From NCBI GenBank assembly GCA_036557705.1, contig DATBHB010000016.1, positions 1 through 64,000 of the forward strand: DNA of 64,000 nt, read 5' to 3'. The notes below the pieces were generated by a model, which saw only the letters and a program-made list of their open reading frames with translations, searched no databases and was not told the DNA's origin. Shown in pieces: positions 1 through 7,974 of this stretch. The stretch is from VAZQ01 sp036557705 (lineage in GTDB: Bacteria > Pseudomonadota > Alphaproteobacteria > Rhizobiales > Xanthobacteraceae). The position numbers and the translations under genes were made by a program. Within the stretch, counting starts at the first letter, position 1; each line of letters opens with the position of its first letter.

Positions 1-447
1 CCCCGGATCGCCGGCCGGCTGTCGCAACTCCTGATCAATCCGGCATTCGTGGCCGAGACGTTCGACGGCGGTATGCCGCCTGGCCGGCGCGTGCTCTATC
101 ACGACCCGGAACTCGACTTCTACGTGCTGGCTCATGTCCAGGAAGCCGGCAAGGCCGGAAAGCCGCACAGCCACGGCGCGTCATGGGCAATCTACGGCAA
201 TGCCAAGAACGTCACTGACATGACGGAATGGCGCCGCAGTAATCCCCAGGGCGATGACCATGTCGAACTGGTGGCTGAGAGCAAGTACGGGCTCGGCCCC
301 GGTCAGACTCGCGCCTATGGTCCAAACGTGATTCATTCCACCGCTCACACCGATAACGCCTGGGTGATCCGGGTCACCGGTACCGATCTCGACAAGATGC
401 CGCGTTATCATTTCGGCAAGAGGGATAAGATTCTGGAGCTCTCGTAG
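1..447 (+). CDS. Cupin-like protein, 5' truncated by window edge
   Basis: The reading frame is open from base 1, so the N-terminus lies outside the window; a GTG at 49 is only an internal candidate start. The visible 148 residues contain a PHSHG motif followed by WAIYGNAKNVTDM and, further on, a GPNVIHS stretch, which fits the two His-containing strands of a small metal-binding double-stranded beta-helix (cupin / cysteine-dioxygenase-like fold). The substrate cannot be told. The TAG stop codon is formed by the first bases of the palindromic repeat that begins at 444, so the coding sequence runs directly into that element. The next gene converges from the other strand. Confidence 0.6.
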   Translation, partial: PRIAGRLSQLLINPAFVAETFDGGMPPGRRVLYHDPELDFYVLAHVQEAGKAGKPHSHGASWAIYGNAKNVTDMTEWRRSNPQGDDHVELVAESKYGLGPGQTRAYGPNVIHSTAHTDNAWVIRVTGTDLDKMPRYHFGKRDKILELS

Positions 448-576
448 GGTGGGCAAAGGCGCGGTCCACGTGCGCGAGCTGCGCCACACGTAAAAAACAG
501 CGCCGTGCCCACGCGTGTGGGGTCTGCGTGGGCACGGCGCACGCGCTTAAGCGCGTTGCGCCTTTGCCCACCCTAC
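444..576. repeat. GTAG-type palindromic repeat, family B (copy B1)
   Basis: The element opens with GTAGGGTGGGCAAAGG and closes with its inverse complement, CCTTTGCCCACCCTAC. Inner arms (GCCGTGCCCACGCG / CGTGGGCACGGC) make a second hairpin. It fills the whole space between two convergent genes and supplies the TAG stop of the first. It closely resembles the copy at 54460-54591. Interpreted as a REPIN (two inverted REP units). Confidence 0.8.
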
Positions 577-577
577 A

Positions 578-1633
578 TCACTTCTCCCCCGATATCGCGT
601 TGTATCGCGCGATGACGTCCTTGGGTGTTGCCGCCATGCGGGCAAGAAGCCGCAAAATCGCATCAGCATCGATCGGGCTCATGTCGATCCCGAGCTTCTC
701 CGCCTCACTGAGCACGGCTTGGTCACGGCACATAGCCATGAACGCTGTTTGCAGCGCCTTGACGCGGTCCGTGGGAATTCCCGGCGGCCCGACGAACGGC
801 AGCGACATGAAGAACGGAATCTCGGCAAATTCAATGAGAGCCAGCGTATTGGGATCGCTGCTGAGCTCGCGGCCGGTCGGGATGTCGGGAAACTGCGGAT
901 GGCGAGTGGTGCGGCCGAACTGCATGAGCGGCCGGAAAGCCTTCTTTTCCCAGAGGTCGCGCTGGCCGGTGAGGACCGAGCTGAACCCGACCATCTGCCC
1001 ATCGATCTCCTTGCGCTGCATGGCGAGGAAGAGCGGGGCGGCGCCAGTATAGCCCTTGACTACGTTGACGTTGAGGTGGAGCGCTTCTTTGGCGATGATT
1101 CCGAAAATCAGGTTGCTTGACGCAGCGTTGTTGGCGCCGAGCGTAATCTTCTGCGGGCCGCCCTGTTTGATGTCGTCGATCGACTTGGCCGGATCATCGG
1201 CATTGACCAGCATCAGATAGGCGTCGTCGGCATAGGACGACATGCTGCCGAGCCACGTAAGCTTCAGCGGGTCGAACTGGACCTTCGAATTGCCTTGCAC
1301 CGCAAGCTGCGGGGCCGCGCGTTCGAGCTTGGCAAGCACGGTGCCGTCGCGTTCGGAACTCTGGTAGATGCGGTTGGCGGTCACCAACCCGCCGCCTCCC
1401 GGGGTCTGTTGCACCACGATCGAAGGATTGCCGGGAATGAATTGAGCGAGGTGCTTTGCTACGAAACGCGCAGTGATGTCATTGATGCCGCCCGGCGACG
1501 TGCCGACCAGGATAGTGATTGTTTTTCGTTTATAGAACTGTTCTACCGTCTGGGCACTGGCGGACTGCATCGCGGTCAGTGCGATTCCGCTTGCGAAAAG
1601 GATCGCTGTTATCGAGCGCAAACTAATCGGCAT
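578..1633 (-). CDS. Tripartite tricarboxylate transporter substrate-binding protein (TctC/Bug family)
   Basis: A 351-residue periplasmic solute receptor. The ATG at 1633 is chosen because GGAGG lies five bases upstream and it is followed at once by a Sec signal peptide ending in SASAQ; a longer open frame upstream only reads into a repeat. The family signature VGTSPGGINDITARF near residue 45 is the anion-binding loop of Bug proteins, which bind carboxylates or aromatic acids for TctAB-type transporters. No TctA or TctB membrane gene is in the window, so it is an orphan receptor here. Its neighbours on the same strand are a racemase-fold protein and hydantoinase subunits, which suggests a carboxylate or amide catabolic substrate (inference). 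Confidence 0.85.
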   Translation of the reverse strand: MPISLRSITAILFASGIALTAMQSASAQTVEQFYKRKTITILVGTSPGGINDITARFVAKHLAQFIPGNPSIVVQQTPGGGGLVTANRIYQSSERDGTVLAKLERAAPQLAVQGNSKVQFDPLKLTWLGSMSSYADDAYLMLVNADDPAKSIDDIKQGGPQKITLGANNAASSNLIFGIIAKEALHLNVNVVKGYTGAAPLFLAMQRKEIDGQMVGFSSVLTGQRDLWEKKAFRPLMQFGRTTRHPQFPDIPTGRELSSDPNTLALIEFAEIPFFMSLPFVGPPGIPTDRVKALQTAFMAMCRDQAVLSEAEKLGIDMSPIDADAILRLLARMAATPKDVIARYNAISGEK

Positions 1634-1656
1634 GATGACCTCCGATGAGACCGATC

Positions 1657-1727
1657 GTAGGGTGGGCAAAATCGCCCGCGATGTCGCGGCTTCGAGAAGC
1701 GCGCGAGGGCGATTTTGCCCACCCTAG
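1657..1727. repeat. GTAG-type palindromic repeat, family B (copy B2)
   Basis: A short simple copy: GTAGGGTGGGCAAAATCGCC at the left is mirrored by a GGCGATTTTGCCCACCCTAG right arm. The right terminus reads CTAG in place of CTAC. It lies between two minus-strand genes. Confidence 0.75.
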
Positions 1728-1741
1728 GACGATCCGTGATT

Positions 1742-2467
1742 TCACGGCAACGCTTCCAATAGATGTCCATACCCGCGCCGCGGCTCGCGCACGGAAAGCC
1801 GCTTCTGGAATTCCCAGATCCGGGCGGTGACCGGGTGGACCACCGGGACCTGCAAATCCTGCTCCAGAATCGCGATGATGGGAAGCGTCCGCCAGCCGGA
1901 GCCGAGCATATAGATCGCGTCGGCGCCTTTCGATTTCAGGAAATTGCGCTTGATATGCGCATAAACCTGCTCGCCTGAAAGCTCCTGGACCTTGTTGAAC
2001 GGGACATCGATCCCGGCCATGCCGCGCACGTCGAATCCCGCGTCCTGGAAAAATCGCGCGAAAATGCTGTTGAGCCGGTCGGGAAAATAGGTTGCGCCAA
2101 CGAAGCTTTTGGCCTTGAGCGCCTTGAGCGCTCGGACATGGTTTTGCGCTACGCTCATGATCGGCGTTTTGAATTTCTCCTCCCAGGCGGCGATGATTTT
2201 CGCTTCGCCGGCGTAACCCTGGACCATAAAGGGCGGGGCGCCGTGCGGATGGATGAGATCGCAGTTCTGTTCCGTCAGCACCGCAATGAGCTTTTCATAA
2301 TGCGGCATCATGGTCTCGAACTCATCCTCGGTGCCGCGGCGGATGTCGAGAAACAGAGGAATAAGGCCGATGCCTTCGGGCAGCAGCCGGCATACTTCCT
2401 CGGTGACGCCGGGGCGCATGGTCGGATTGATCATGCCTATCACACCGCGCCAGCTCGAAAATGCCAT
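1742..2467 (-). CDS. Asp/Glu racemase-superfamily protein (arylmalonate decarboxylase/maleate isomerase-like)
   Basis: A 241-residue protein starting MAFSSWRGVIGMINPT; GGAG lies about eight bases before the ATG. It shows the fold pattern of the arylmalonate decarboxylase / maleate isomerase group: an early IGMINPT-PGVTEEV segment, a central LIHPHGAPPFMVQGY segment, an FVGATYFPDRLN segment and a late YMLGSGWRTLPII segment. In related enzymes the central and late segments each carry a catalytic cysteine; neither is present here, so racemase or isomerase chemistry is doubtful. It sits between a Bug receptor and hydantoinase B on the same strand and is probably part of the same catabolic unit. 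The exact activity is unknown. Confidence 0.65.
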   Translation of the reverse strand: MAFSSWRGVIGMINPTMRPGVTEEVCRLLPEGIGLIPLFLDIRRGTEDEFETMMPHYEKLIAVLTEQNCDLIHPHGAPPFMVQGYAGEAKIIAAWEEKFKTPIMSVAQNHVRALKALKAKSFVGATYFPDRLNSIFARFFQDAGFDVRGMAGIDVPFNKVQELSGEQVYAHIKRNFLKSKGADAIYMLGSGWRTLPIIAILEQDLQVPVVHPVTARIWEFQKRLSVREPRRGYGHLLEALP

Positions 2468-2505
2468 TGTCCGCTCCAACGAGGCCGCCGTCCCGGTCGA
2501 GCACA

Positions 2506-2531
2506 GCAGCCAAGTGCTTGCACTTGGCTGC
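2506..2531. repeat. Perfect 12-bp inverted repeat
   Basis: Arms GCAGCCAAGTGC and GCACTTGGCTGC are separated by TT. It lies in the 193-base gap upstream of the racemase-fold gene and downstream of hyuB. It has no following T-tract, so it is more likely an operator or a repeat relic than an intrinsic terminator. Confidence 0.5.
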
Positions 2532-2660
2532 GGCGAGAGCCGGCACCCATCTCGCCTTGTGTCTCGCGGAGAGATGGATTTCGGATCGGCTTCCCGCGGT
2601 CTCCGACCGCGGTCCGCCGTCCGGGACGACACCGAGAAGGAATATCTCAGTTCACCTCAG

Positions 2661-4316
2661 TTACGACTTCTCATAATCGGCTTTTGCGCCTTCGGCGGTC
2701 ACATACCCTTCCGCCAGATCGCGGGCAACAGCGGCCTCCTCGCGCGCCCGCGGATCGCCGTAGCCGCCCCCGCCCGCGCTTTGCAGCAGGAAACGTTCTC
2801 CGGCGCGCACGTCCACGCGCATCGAGGCCGTCGTCTCGAACTCGGCGTCGGTGCCCAGCCGCACCACGAATCTGGCGCGGCGTCCGGCTTTGCCGCCGGC
2901 GACCCCCTTGGGCGGAAATCGCGTCTTGTTGAAACGGCGGATGACGGTTGCGTCTTCAAGAAGCTGGTATTCGCGCGCGATGCCGAGCCCGCCTCGCCAC
3001 TGGCCTGCTCCACCTGAGTCCGGCACGAGATCGAACCGCGTGATACGGCAAGGAAACTCGGTCTCGAGGATCTCGATCGGGGTCGTGTGCAGATTGCTCA
3101 GATGCGTCGCAGTGCCGGTCGCCCCGTCATGCCCCATGCCGCCGCCATAGGCCGAACCCGCGATCTCATACTGCATCGTGGACTGGCCGGGCCGCCCCCT
3201 GCTCCAGGCGATGCTGAGCGCGCTCGAAGCACCGGAATGGGCGATGGCGCGGGCCGGGTTGAAGACGGCGAGCGCCTCCAGGATCACGTCCACGAGTAGG
3301 AGGTTGACCATCTGATAGCTGGAGACCGGGGCAGGGGGCTCCGCATTGGTGATCGTCCTCGGCGCAAACATGAGCCGCACCACGTCACGCATGCCGTCGT
3401 TGAACTGCAGTTGCGGCCCGAGACTCCCGATCAGGCAGTAGAATACGCAAGCCTCCACCATCGACGGGCGCAGGTTGACCGGTCCCTTGGCCTGCGGATC
3501 GCTCGCGGAAAAGTCGAAGCTCGCAGTGCTGCCTGCAATTGAAACCGTCACGGCAAGCCTGATCGGTTTGTCAACCTCGACCCCGTCGCTGTCGAGAAAG
3601 CCCTCTGCCGAGGCAGAGCCCTCGGGCAAGCGGGTAATGGCGCCGCGCAGTTCGTCCGCCGCGCCTTTGAGGATTGCCGCGAATGCGTCGGTAACAGTCG
3701 CCGTGCCGAACCGCCGGCACAGCTCGCCTACGCGCGCGGCGCCCATTTGGGTTACGGCGATCTGCGCATGGATGTCGCCGCGCATGAGCGCCGGCTGCCG
3801 GCTGTTGGCGAGGATGATGCGCTCGATGTCGGACACGTGCTGCCCGGCCTCCCAGATTTTAACCGGCGGCAGCAGCAGCCCCTCATGGAAAATCTCGGTG
3901 GCGTTGGCCGAAGTCGATCCCGGCACCGCGCCGCCCACATCGGCCTTGTGCGCGATCGAACCGGAAAACGCGACGATATTGCCATCGGCGAAGGCTGGAG
4001 CCACGAAGGCCATATCGGAGACGTGCGGCAGGCCGCCGTCGTAGGGGTGATTGGAAACAAAGATGTCGCCTTCGTTGATCGCGCCCGCAGCCCCATAGGT
4101 CTTGAGGATGCGCGTGACCAGATGCCGATACACCGGCGCATGGAAGAACATCGGCGGGGCTACGATCAGCCGCCCGTCGCGGTCGAGGATCACGCAGGAG
4201 AAATCGCGCGACTCGCGGATGATCGTGGAATAGCCCGAACGATAGAAATGATAATGCATCTCATCGACCAAGCTCACGATCTTGTTGCGCAGGATCTGGA
4301 TGGTGATGGGGTCCAT
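2661..4316 (-). CDS. Hydantoinase B / oxoprolinase-type subunit (HyuB family)
   Basis: A 551-residue protein starting MDPITIQILRNKIVSLVDEM, the usual opening of the HyuB (N-methylhydantoinase B, acetophenone carboxylase) family. Family blocks are visible: FSCVILDRDGRLIV, GDIFVSNHPYDGG, HKADVGG, and a Gly-rich tail SAGGGGYGDP. With the A subunit encoded just upstream it should form an ATP-dependent enzyme acting on a cyclic amide or a ketone; which one cannot be told. The A and B genes are separated by 277 bases that hold a palindromic repeat, which is wide for two subunits of one enzyme. Confidence 0.88.
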   Translation of the reverse strand: MDPITIQILRNKIVSLVDEMHYHFYRSGYSTIIRESRDFSCVILDRDGRLIVAPPMFFHAPVYRHLVTRILKTYGAAGAINEGDIFVSNHPYDGGLPHVSDMAFVAPAFADGNIVAFSGSIAHKADVGGAVPGSTSANATEIFHEGLLLPPVKIWEAGQHVSDIERIILANSRQPALMRGDIHAQIAVTQMGAARVGELCRRFGTATVTDAFAAILKGAADELRGAITRLPEGSASAEGFLDSDGVEVDKPIRLAVTVSIAGSTASFDFSASDPQAKGPVNLRPSMVEACVFYCLIGSLGPQLQFNDGMRDVVRLMFAPRTITNAEPPAPVSSYQMVNLLLVDVILEALAVFNPARAIAHSGASSALSIAWSRGRPGQSTMQYEIAGSAYGGGMGHDGATGTATHLSNLHTTPIEILETEFPCRITRFDLVPDSGGAGQWRGGLGIAREYQLLEDATVIRRFNKTRFPPKGVAGGKAGRRARFVVRLGTDAEFETTASMRVDVRAGERFLLQSAGGGGYGDPRAREEAAVARDLAEGYVTAEGAKADYEKS

Positions 4317-4449
4317 GTTCGTTCGCGAGTAATCGTCGGTCTTGCGCAGCCAATCAGAGTACTACGGCAACAGACTAGCCGCCTCGTTAGGCAAATTGAA
4401 GCGCTGATCTAGAGATCCCGTTTGCGAGCCGGCGCAAACCGGGAGACTT

Positions 4450-4565
4450 GTAGGGGCGGGTTTCAAACCCGCCCTTCTGTCGGCAGACGCCGCTCGCGTA
4501 TTCGTCGCGCGCAACCTCGCGTGCCGCGTTAGTCGCGCCAGGGAGGGTTTGAAACCCGCTCCTAC
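4450..4565. repeat. GTAG-type palindromic repeat, family C
   Basis: The left end GTAGGGGCGGGTTTCAAACC and the right end GGGTTTGAAACCCGCTCCTAC are inverse complements with few changes. Each arm itself holds GGTTT(C/G)AAACC. This is the only copy of this core in the window. It occupies the hyuA-hyuB gap and shares the GTAG...CTAC termini with families A, B and E. Confidence 0.75.
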
Positions 4566-4593
4566 ATGCATCCCCGTTCCTGTGCAGTCCAGC

Positions 4594-6681
4594 CTACGTT
4601 CCTTGCAAAATCAAATTCCGATAACTGTCCACGCGCCCGGTCCAGCCGATCGGGATGACGGTCGTAGCGTCGAACTGCTCGACCACGGCGGGACCGCCGA
4701 TGGTCGCGCCGACTGCAAGTTTGTTACGTTCATAAAGCACCGCCTCGACAGATTGAGCGGCGCTGAAATGGATTCGGCGTTTTCCTTTCACAGCCGCGTC
4801 AGAAGATGGTGTAACGGGCGCCCTCTCGCGCTGGGGTTCGAATTTCGGTACCGGCACGCGGGCGCGGACTCGATAGCTCACCACTTCGACCGGCCGCTCC
4901 TTCGCGGCGTGGCCATGAATTTGAGCGTGGCGCTCGTCGAATCGGTCTCGTGCGGCTTTGAGCGAGGCTGCGGTAAGCCGGCCAGCGAACAAACCTTCGA
5001 GCGGCGTGCGCAGCTCGTATCCTTGACCGCTGTAACGCAAGTCGAGTTCGCGCACGATCAGCGCCGTCGCCGCATCCATGCCCTCGCCATCGAGCTCCTC
5101 GCGTGCTTTTGCCTCCAACTGCGCAAAGACATCTTCGGCGTGATCTGCATTCAACTCATCGAGCGCTCGCAGCTCCGAGCGGATGTAATCATGCACCACA
5201 TCGGTGCACAAAAGTCCCAGCGCCGAGAATGCACCCGGATTGGGCGGCACCAGGATGCGCTGCATGCCGAGCTCGGCGGCAACGGCCGCGGCATGAACCG
5301 CGCCGGCGCCGCCGAAGGGCAATAGGGTGAATCGGGAGAGATCAACGCCGCGCTTGGCTGCGAACACGCGTACTTCGTCCGCCATGCGGATATCGACGAT
5401 GCGCTGGATGCCGGCAGCCGCGCACAGCACGTCTAGGCCAAGCGGGGCCGCCACCTGGGTCTCAAGCGCGCGTCGCGCCGCCGCGGCATCGAGCGTTTGC
5501 GAACCGCCAAGGAAATAATCCGGGTTGAGATAGCCGCACACCACGTCGGCATCGGTGACGGTGGGCCGCGTGCCGCCGCGGGCGTAGCAGGCGGGGCCCG
5601 GATCGGCGCCCGCGCTCTGGGGGCCGACATTGAGAAAGCCGCCGCTGTCGATCCAGGCGATCGAACCGCCACCGGCCGAGATCGAGGTCATGTCGAGCGC
5701 CGGAACATCAATCTGGCGACGAGCAATGGCGCCTTCCGTGGTTTCCAGCGGCACGCCGCCTTCGATAAAGGCGATATCGGCCGAGGTTCCGCCCATGTCG
5801 AGCGTGACGAGGCCGGACCGCGCATCCTCTTCGGCCAGATAGGCGCTTGCCTGAGCGCCGGCGGCGGGCCCTGAGAACAGCGTGTGCACCGTTCGTCCTC
5901 CGCCGATCGCGGCCGAAAACGGCATCACGCCGCCGTTCGACTGCATGAGGAAACGCTGCTTCGTCGTTAAGCCGCTCTTGTCGAGTCCCTGATCGAGATG
6001 GTCGATGTAACGCACCATGACCGGTTCGAGATAGGCGTTGAGCAATGTCGTAGAGAGCCGCGACCATTCGCGGATGCGCGGCAGCACTTCGCTTGACAGC
6101 GAGATGTGGACCCCGGGAATTTCCTCCCGGAGAATAGCGCGCGTCTCCTGCTCATGCGCCGGGTTCATGAATGAAAACAGATAACAAACCGCGACTGACT
6201 CGACGCCCTGCGTGTTGAGAGCGTGCGCGGCCTCGCGAACGGCTTTCTGGTCAAGCGGCACAAGCACGTTTCCAGAATGATCGGTTCGCTCCGGAATCTC
6301 CTTCGTGAGACTCTGTGGCGCGATCGGCCGGGGCTTCTCGTAGAAATAATCGAATAGATTGCCGTCGCGCGCCTGGCTCTGCACCTCCTGCACCGCGCGG
6401 TAGCCTCTGGTGATGAGGAGTCCGACCTTGGCGCCGCGCATTTCCAGAAGCGCATTGGTGGTAATCGTGGTGCCGTGGGCGAAAAATTCGATCTCGTCTG
6501 GTGCAATGCCTTTGGCGATCAATTTGCCGACGCCGTCGAGCACGCCCAGAGCCGGATTCTTCGGCGTCGTGGAAACCTTCTCAACCAGGAGCGAACCGGT
6601 TGCGGTGTCGAGCAGAACGAGATCGGTGTGCGTCCCGCCGACATCGACTCCGAGCCGGTAGCGCCGCTCAACGGCAGTCAT
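4594..6681 (-). CDS. Hydantoinase A / oxoprolinase-type subunit (HyuA family)
   Basis: A 695-residue protein. The ATG at 6681 gives MTAVERRYRLGVDVGGTHTD, which places the first ATP-binding DVGGTHTD loop near residue 11, as is normal in this family; the open frame upstream of it runs into a palindromic repeat. Other blocks are FAHGTTITTNALLE, LFSGPAAGAQASAYL, LDMGGTSADIAFI and LPFGGAGAVHAAAVA, all typical of the actin-like ATPase fold of hydantoinase A, 5-oxoprolinase and acetone or acetophenone carboxylases. It pairs with the HyuB gene downstream. Confidence 0.88.
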   Translation of the reverse strand: MTAVERRYRLGVDVGGTHTDLVLLDTATGSLLVEKVSTTPKNPALGVLDGVGKLIAKGIAPDEIEFFAHGTTITTNALLEMRGAKVGLLITRGYRAVQEVQSQARDGNLFDYFYEKPRPIAPQSLTKEIPERTDHSGNVLVPLDQKAVREAAHALNTQGVESVAVCYLFSFMNPAHEQETRAILREEIPGVHISLSSEVLPRIREWSRLSTTLLNAYLEPVMVRYIDHLDQGLDKSGLTTKQRFLMQSNGGVMPFSAAIGGGRTVHTLFSGPAAGAQASAYLAEEDARSGLVTLDMGGTSADIAFIEGGVPLETTEGAIARRQIDVPALDMTSISAGGGSIAWIDSGGFLNVGPQSAGADPGPACYARGGTRPTVTDADVVCGYLNPDYFLGGSQTLDAAAARRALETQVAAPLGLDVLCAAAGIQRIVDIRMADEVRVFAAKRGVDLSRFTLLPFGGAGAVHAAAVAAELGMQRILVPPNPGAFSALGLLCTDVVHDYIRSELRALDELNADHAEDVFAQLEAKAREELDGEGMDAATALIVRELDLRYSGQGYELRTPLEGLFAGRLTAASLKAARDRFDERHAQIHGHAAKERPVEVVSYRVRARVPVPKFEPQRERAPVTPSSDAAVKGKRRIHFSAAQSVEAVLYERNKLAVGATIGGPAVVEQFDATTVIPIGWTGRVDSYRNLILQGT

Positions 6682-6697
6682 CGGCTGCGCTGTGGCT

Positions 6698-6794
6698 GTA
6701 GCCCGGATTGGAGTTCGCCCCAAGGGCGAACGCAAATCCGGGACCACCCCGGATTTTCGCCTGCGCTTTCAGCGCAGGCTCCAATCCGGGCTAC
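6698..6794. repeat. GTAG-type palindromic repeat, family A (copy A1)
   Basis: Starts GTAGCCCGGATTGGAG and ends CTCCAATCCGGGCTAC, with two inner hairpins (GTTCGCCC/GGGCGAAC and GCCTGCGC/GCGCAGGC). It lies just upstream of hyuA and downstream of the acyl-CoA dehydrogenase. Confidence 0.8.
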
Positions 6795-6813
6795 AGATTT
6801 GTGCCATCGAAGC

Positions 6814-7974
6814 TTATCCATAAGCCTTCAGCACATGGCGCGCGATGACCATCTTCATCACTTCGCTCGCGCCCTCGGTGATTCGGTAGCTGCGCTGCTG
6901 CCGCCACATTTTCTCGATGGGCAGGTCGGTCGTCAGCGCAATGCCGCCGTGAATCTGCATGCATTCGTCGGCAGCGCGGAAAGCCATTTCGTCGGCGAAA
7001 TATTTGCACACGTAGCAGTCCTCGCGCGCATCCTCGCCTTTGTCGAGCTTGGTCGCGGCCTTGTAGACGAGAAGCCGGGCTGCCTGAAGCTCGATATACA
7101 TGTCGGCGAGCTTCCACTGGATGGCCTGGCGATCGGCAAGCGGCCGGCCGAAAGTCGAGCGCTGCTTCGCATAGGATGTCGCCATTTCCAGGCAGCGCTC
7201 CGCGACGCCAAGCGCCCGCGAGCCATGCTTGATGCGGCCGGCGCCCAGCCATTTCTGCGCCAGCTTGAACCCACCGCCTTCGCCGCCGACGAGGTTCTTC
7301 GCTGGAACGCGAACGTTATCGAGCACGATCTCCCACGGTCGATCCCCCATCATGGTCTGATACGAGGTGCCAAGCTTCACGCCCGGCGTATCCATATCGA
7401 CGAGGAAGCACGAGATACCGCCATGCGAGCCCTTCGAGCGATCGGTTGCCGCCATCAGCTGGATGAAATCCGCCTTGTTGGCGCCGGTGATGAAGCGCTT
7501 GGTGCCGTTGATGACGTAATACTCGCCATCGCGCACCGCCGTGGTGCGCATGCCGCCGGGATCGGACCCGGCGTCGGGCTCCGTCTGCGCGAATGCGACC
7601 TTCTTCTCGCCGCGCAGCACTGGAAGCAGATATTTCTCCTTCAACTCGCCGGTCAGCGTGAACAAAATGTGGCGCACCGACGGACCGGTAATTCCTTCCC
7701 CTCGCGCCGGCAGCGCGATACTGCGCGACAACTCCTCGATAACGATGCTGCGCTGAAGCAGCGAAAGGCCGGGCCCGCCATATTCCTCCGGCACTTCCAT
7801 CATCCAGATGCCGAGATCCTTGGCGCGCTTCTGAAATCGCTCCAGGAATTGCGGTTTGATCTCCTCGCCGTCCGCCGCCATGGTCTGCCGTTCGACCGGA
7901 ATTAGCTCGGTATTGACGAATCTGCGCAGCGACTCCTTGAACATCCGCAATTCTTCGGGAAGCTCGAAATCCAT
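6814..7974 (-). CDS. Acyl-CoA dehydrogenase
   Basis: A 386-residue FAD enzyme expected to introduce the alpha-beta double bond into an acyl-CoA. The first residues MDFELPEELRMF, the FAQTEPDAGSDPG block, the TKRFITGANKADF stretch, CLEMATSYAKQRSTFGRPL and the C-terminal YRITEGASEV segment (with the Glu that normally acts as base) match the family. Its ATG shares one base with the TGA of the upstream acyl-CoA synthetase gene (TGATG), so the two are probably translationally coupled and work in the same pathway. The acyl substrate is not evident. Confidence 0.9.
   Translation of the reverse strand: MDFELPEELRMFKESLRRFVNTELIPVERQTMAADGEEIKPQFLERFQKRAKDLGIWMMEVPEEYGGPGLSLLQRSIVIEELSRSIALPARGEGITGPSVRHILFTLTGELKEKYLLPVLRGEKKVAFAQTEPDAGSDPGGMRTTAVRDGEYYVINGTKRFITGANKADFIQLMAATDRSKGSHGGISCFLVDMDTPGVKLGTSYQTMMGDRPWEIVLDNVRVPAKNLVGGEGGGFKLAQKWLGAGRIKHGSRALGVAERCLEMATSYAKQRSTFGRPLADRQAIQWKLADMYIELQAARLLVYKAATKLDKGEDAREDCYVCKYFADEMAFRAADECMQIHGGIALTTDLPIEKMWRQQRSYRITEGASEVMKMVIARHVLKAYG

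Noticed and set aside
4830..4850. tRNA T-loop-like GGTTCGAAT sequence
   Set aside because: It is inside the hyuA coding frame, and no cloverleaf can be drawn around it.
6475..7905. A 476-codon plus-strand open frame
   Set aside because: Antisense to hyuA and the acyl-CoA dehydrogenase; the translation has no family features and crosses a palindromic repeat.
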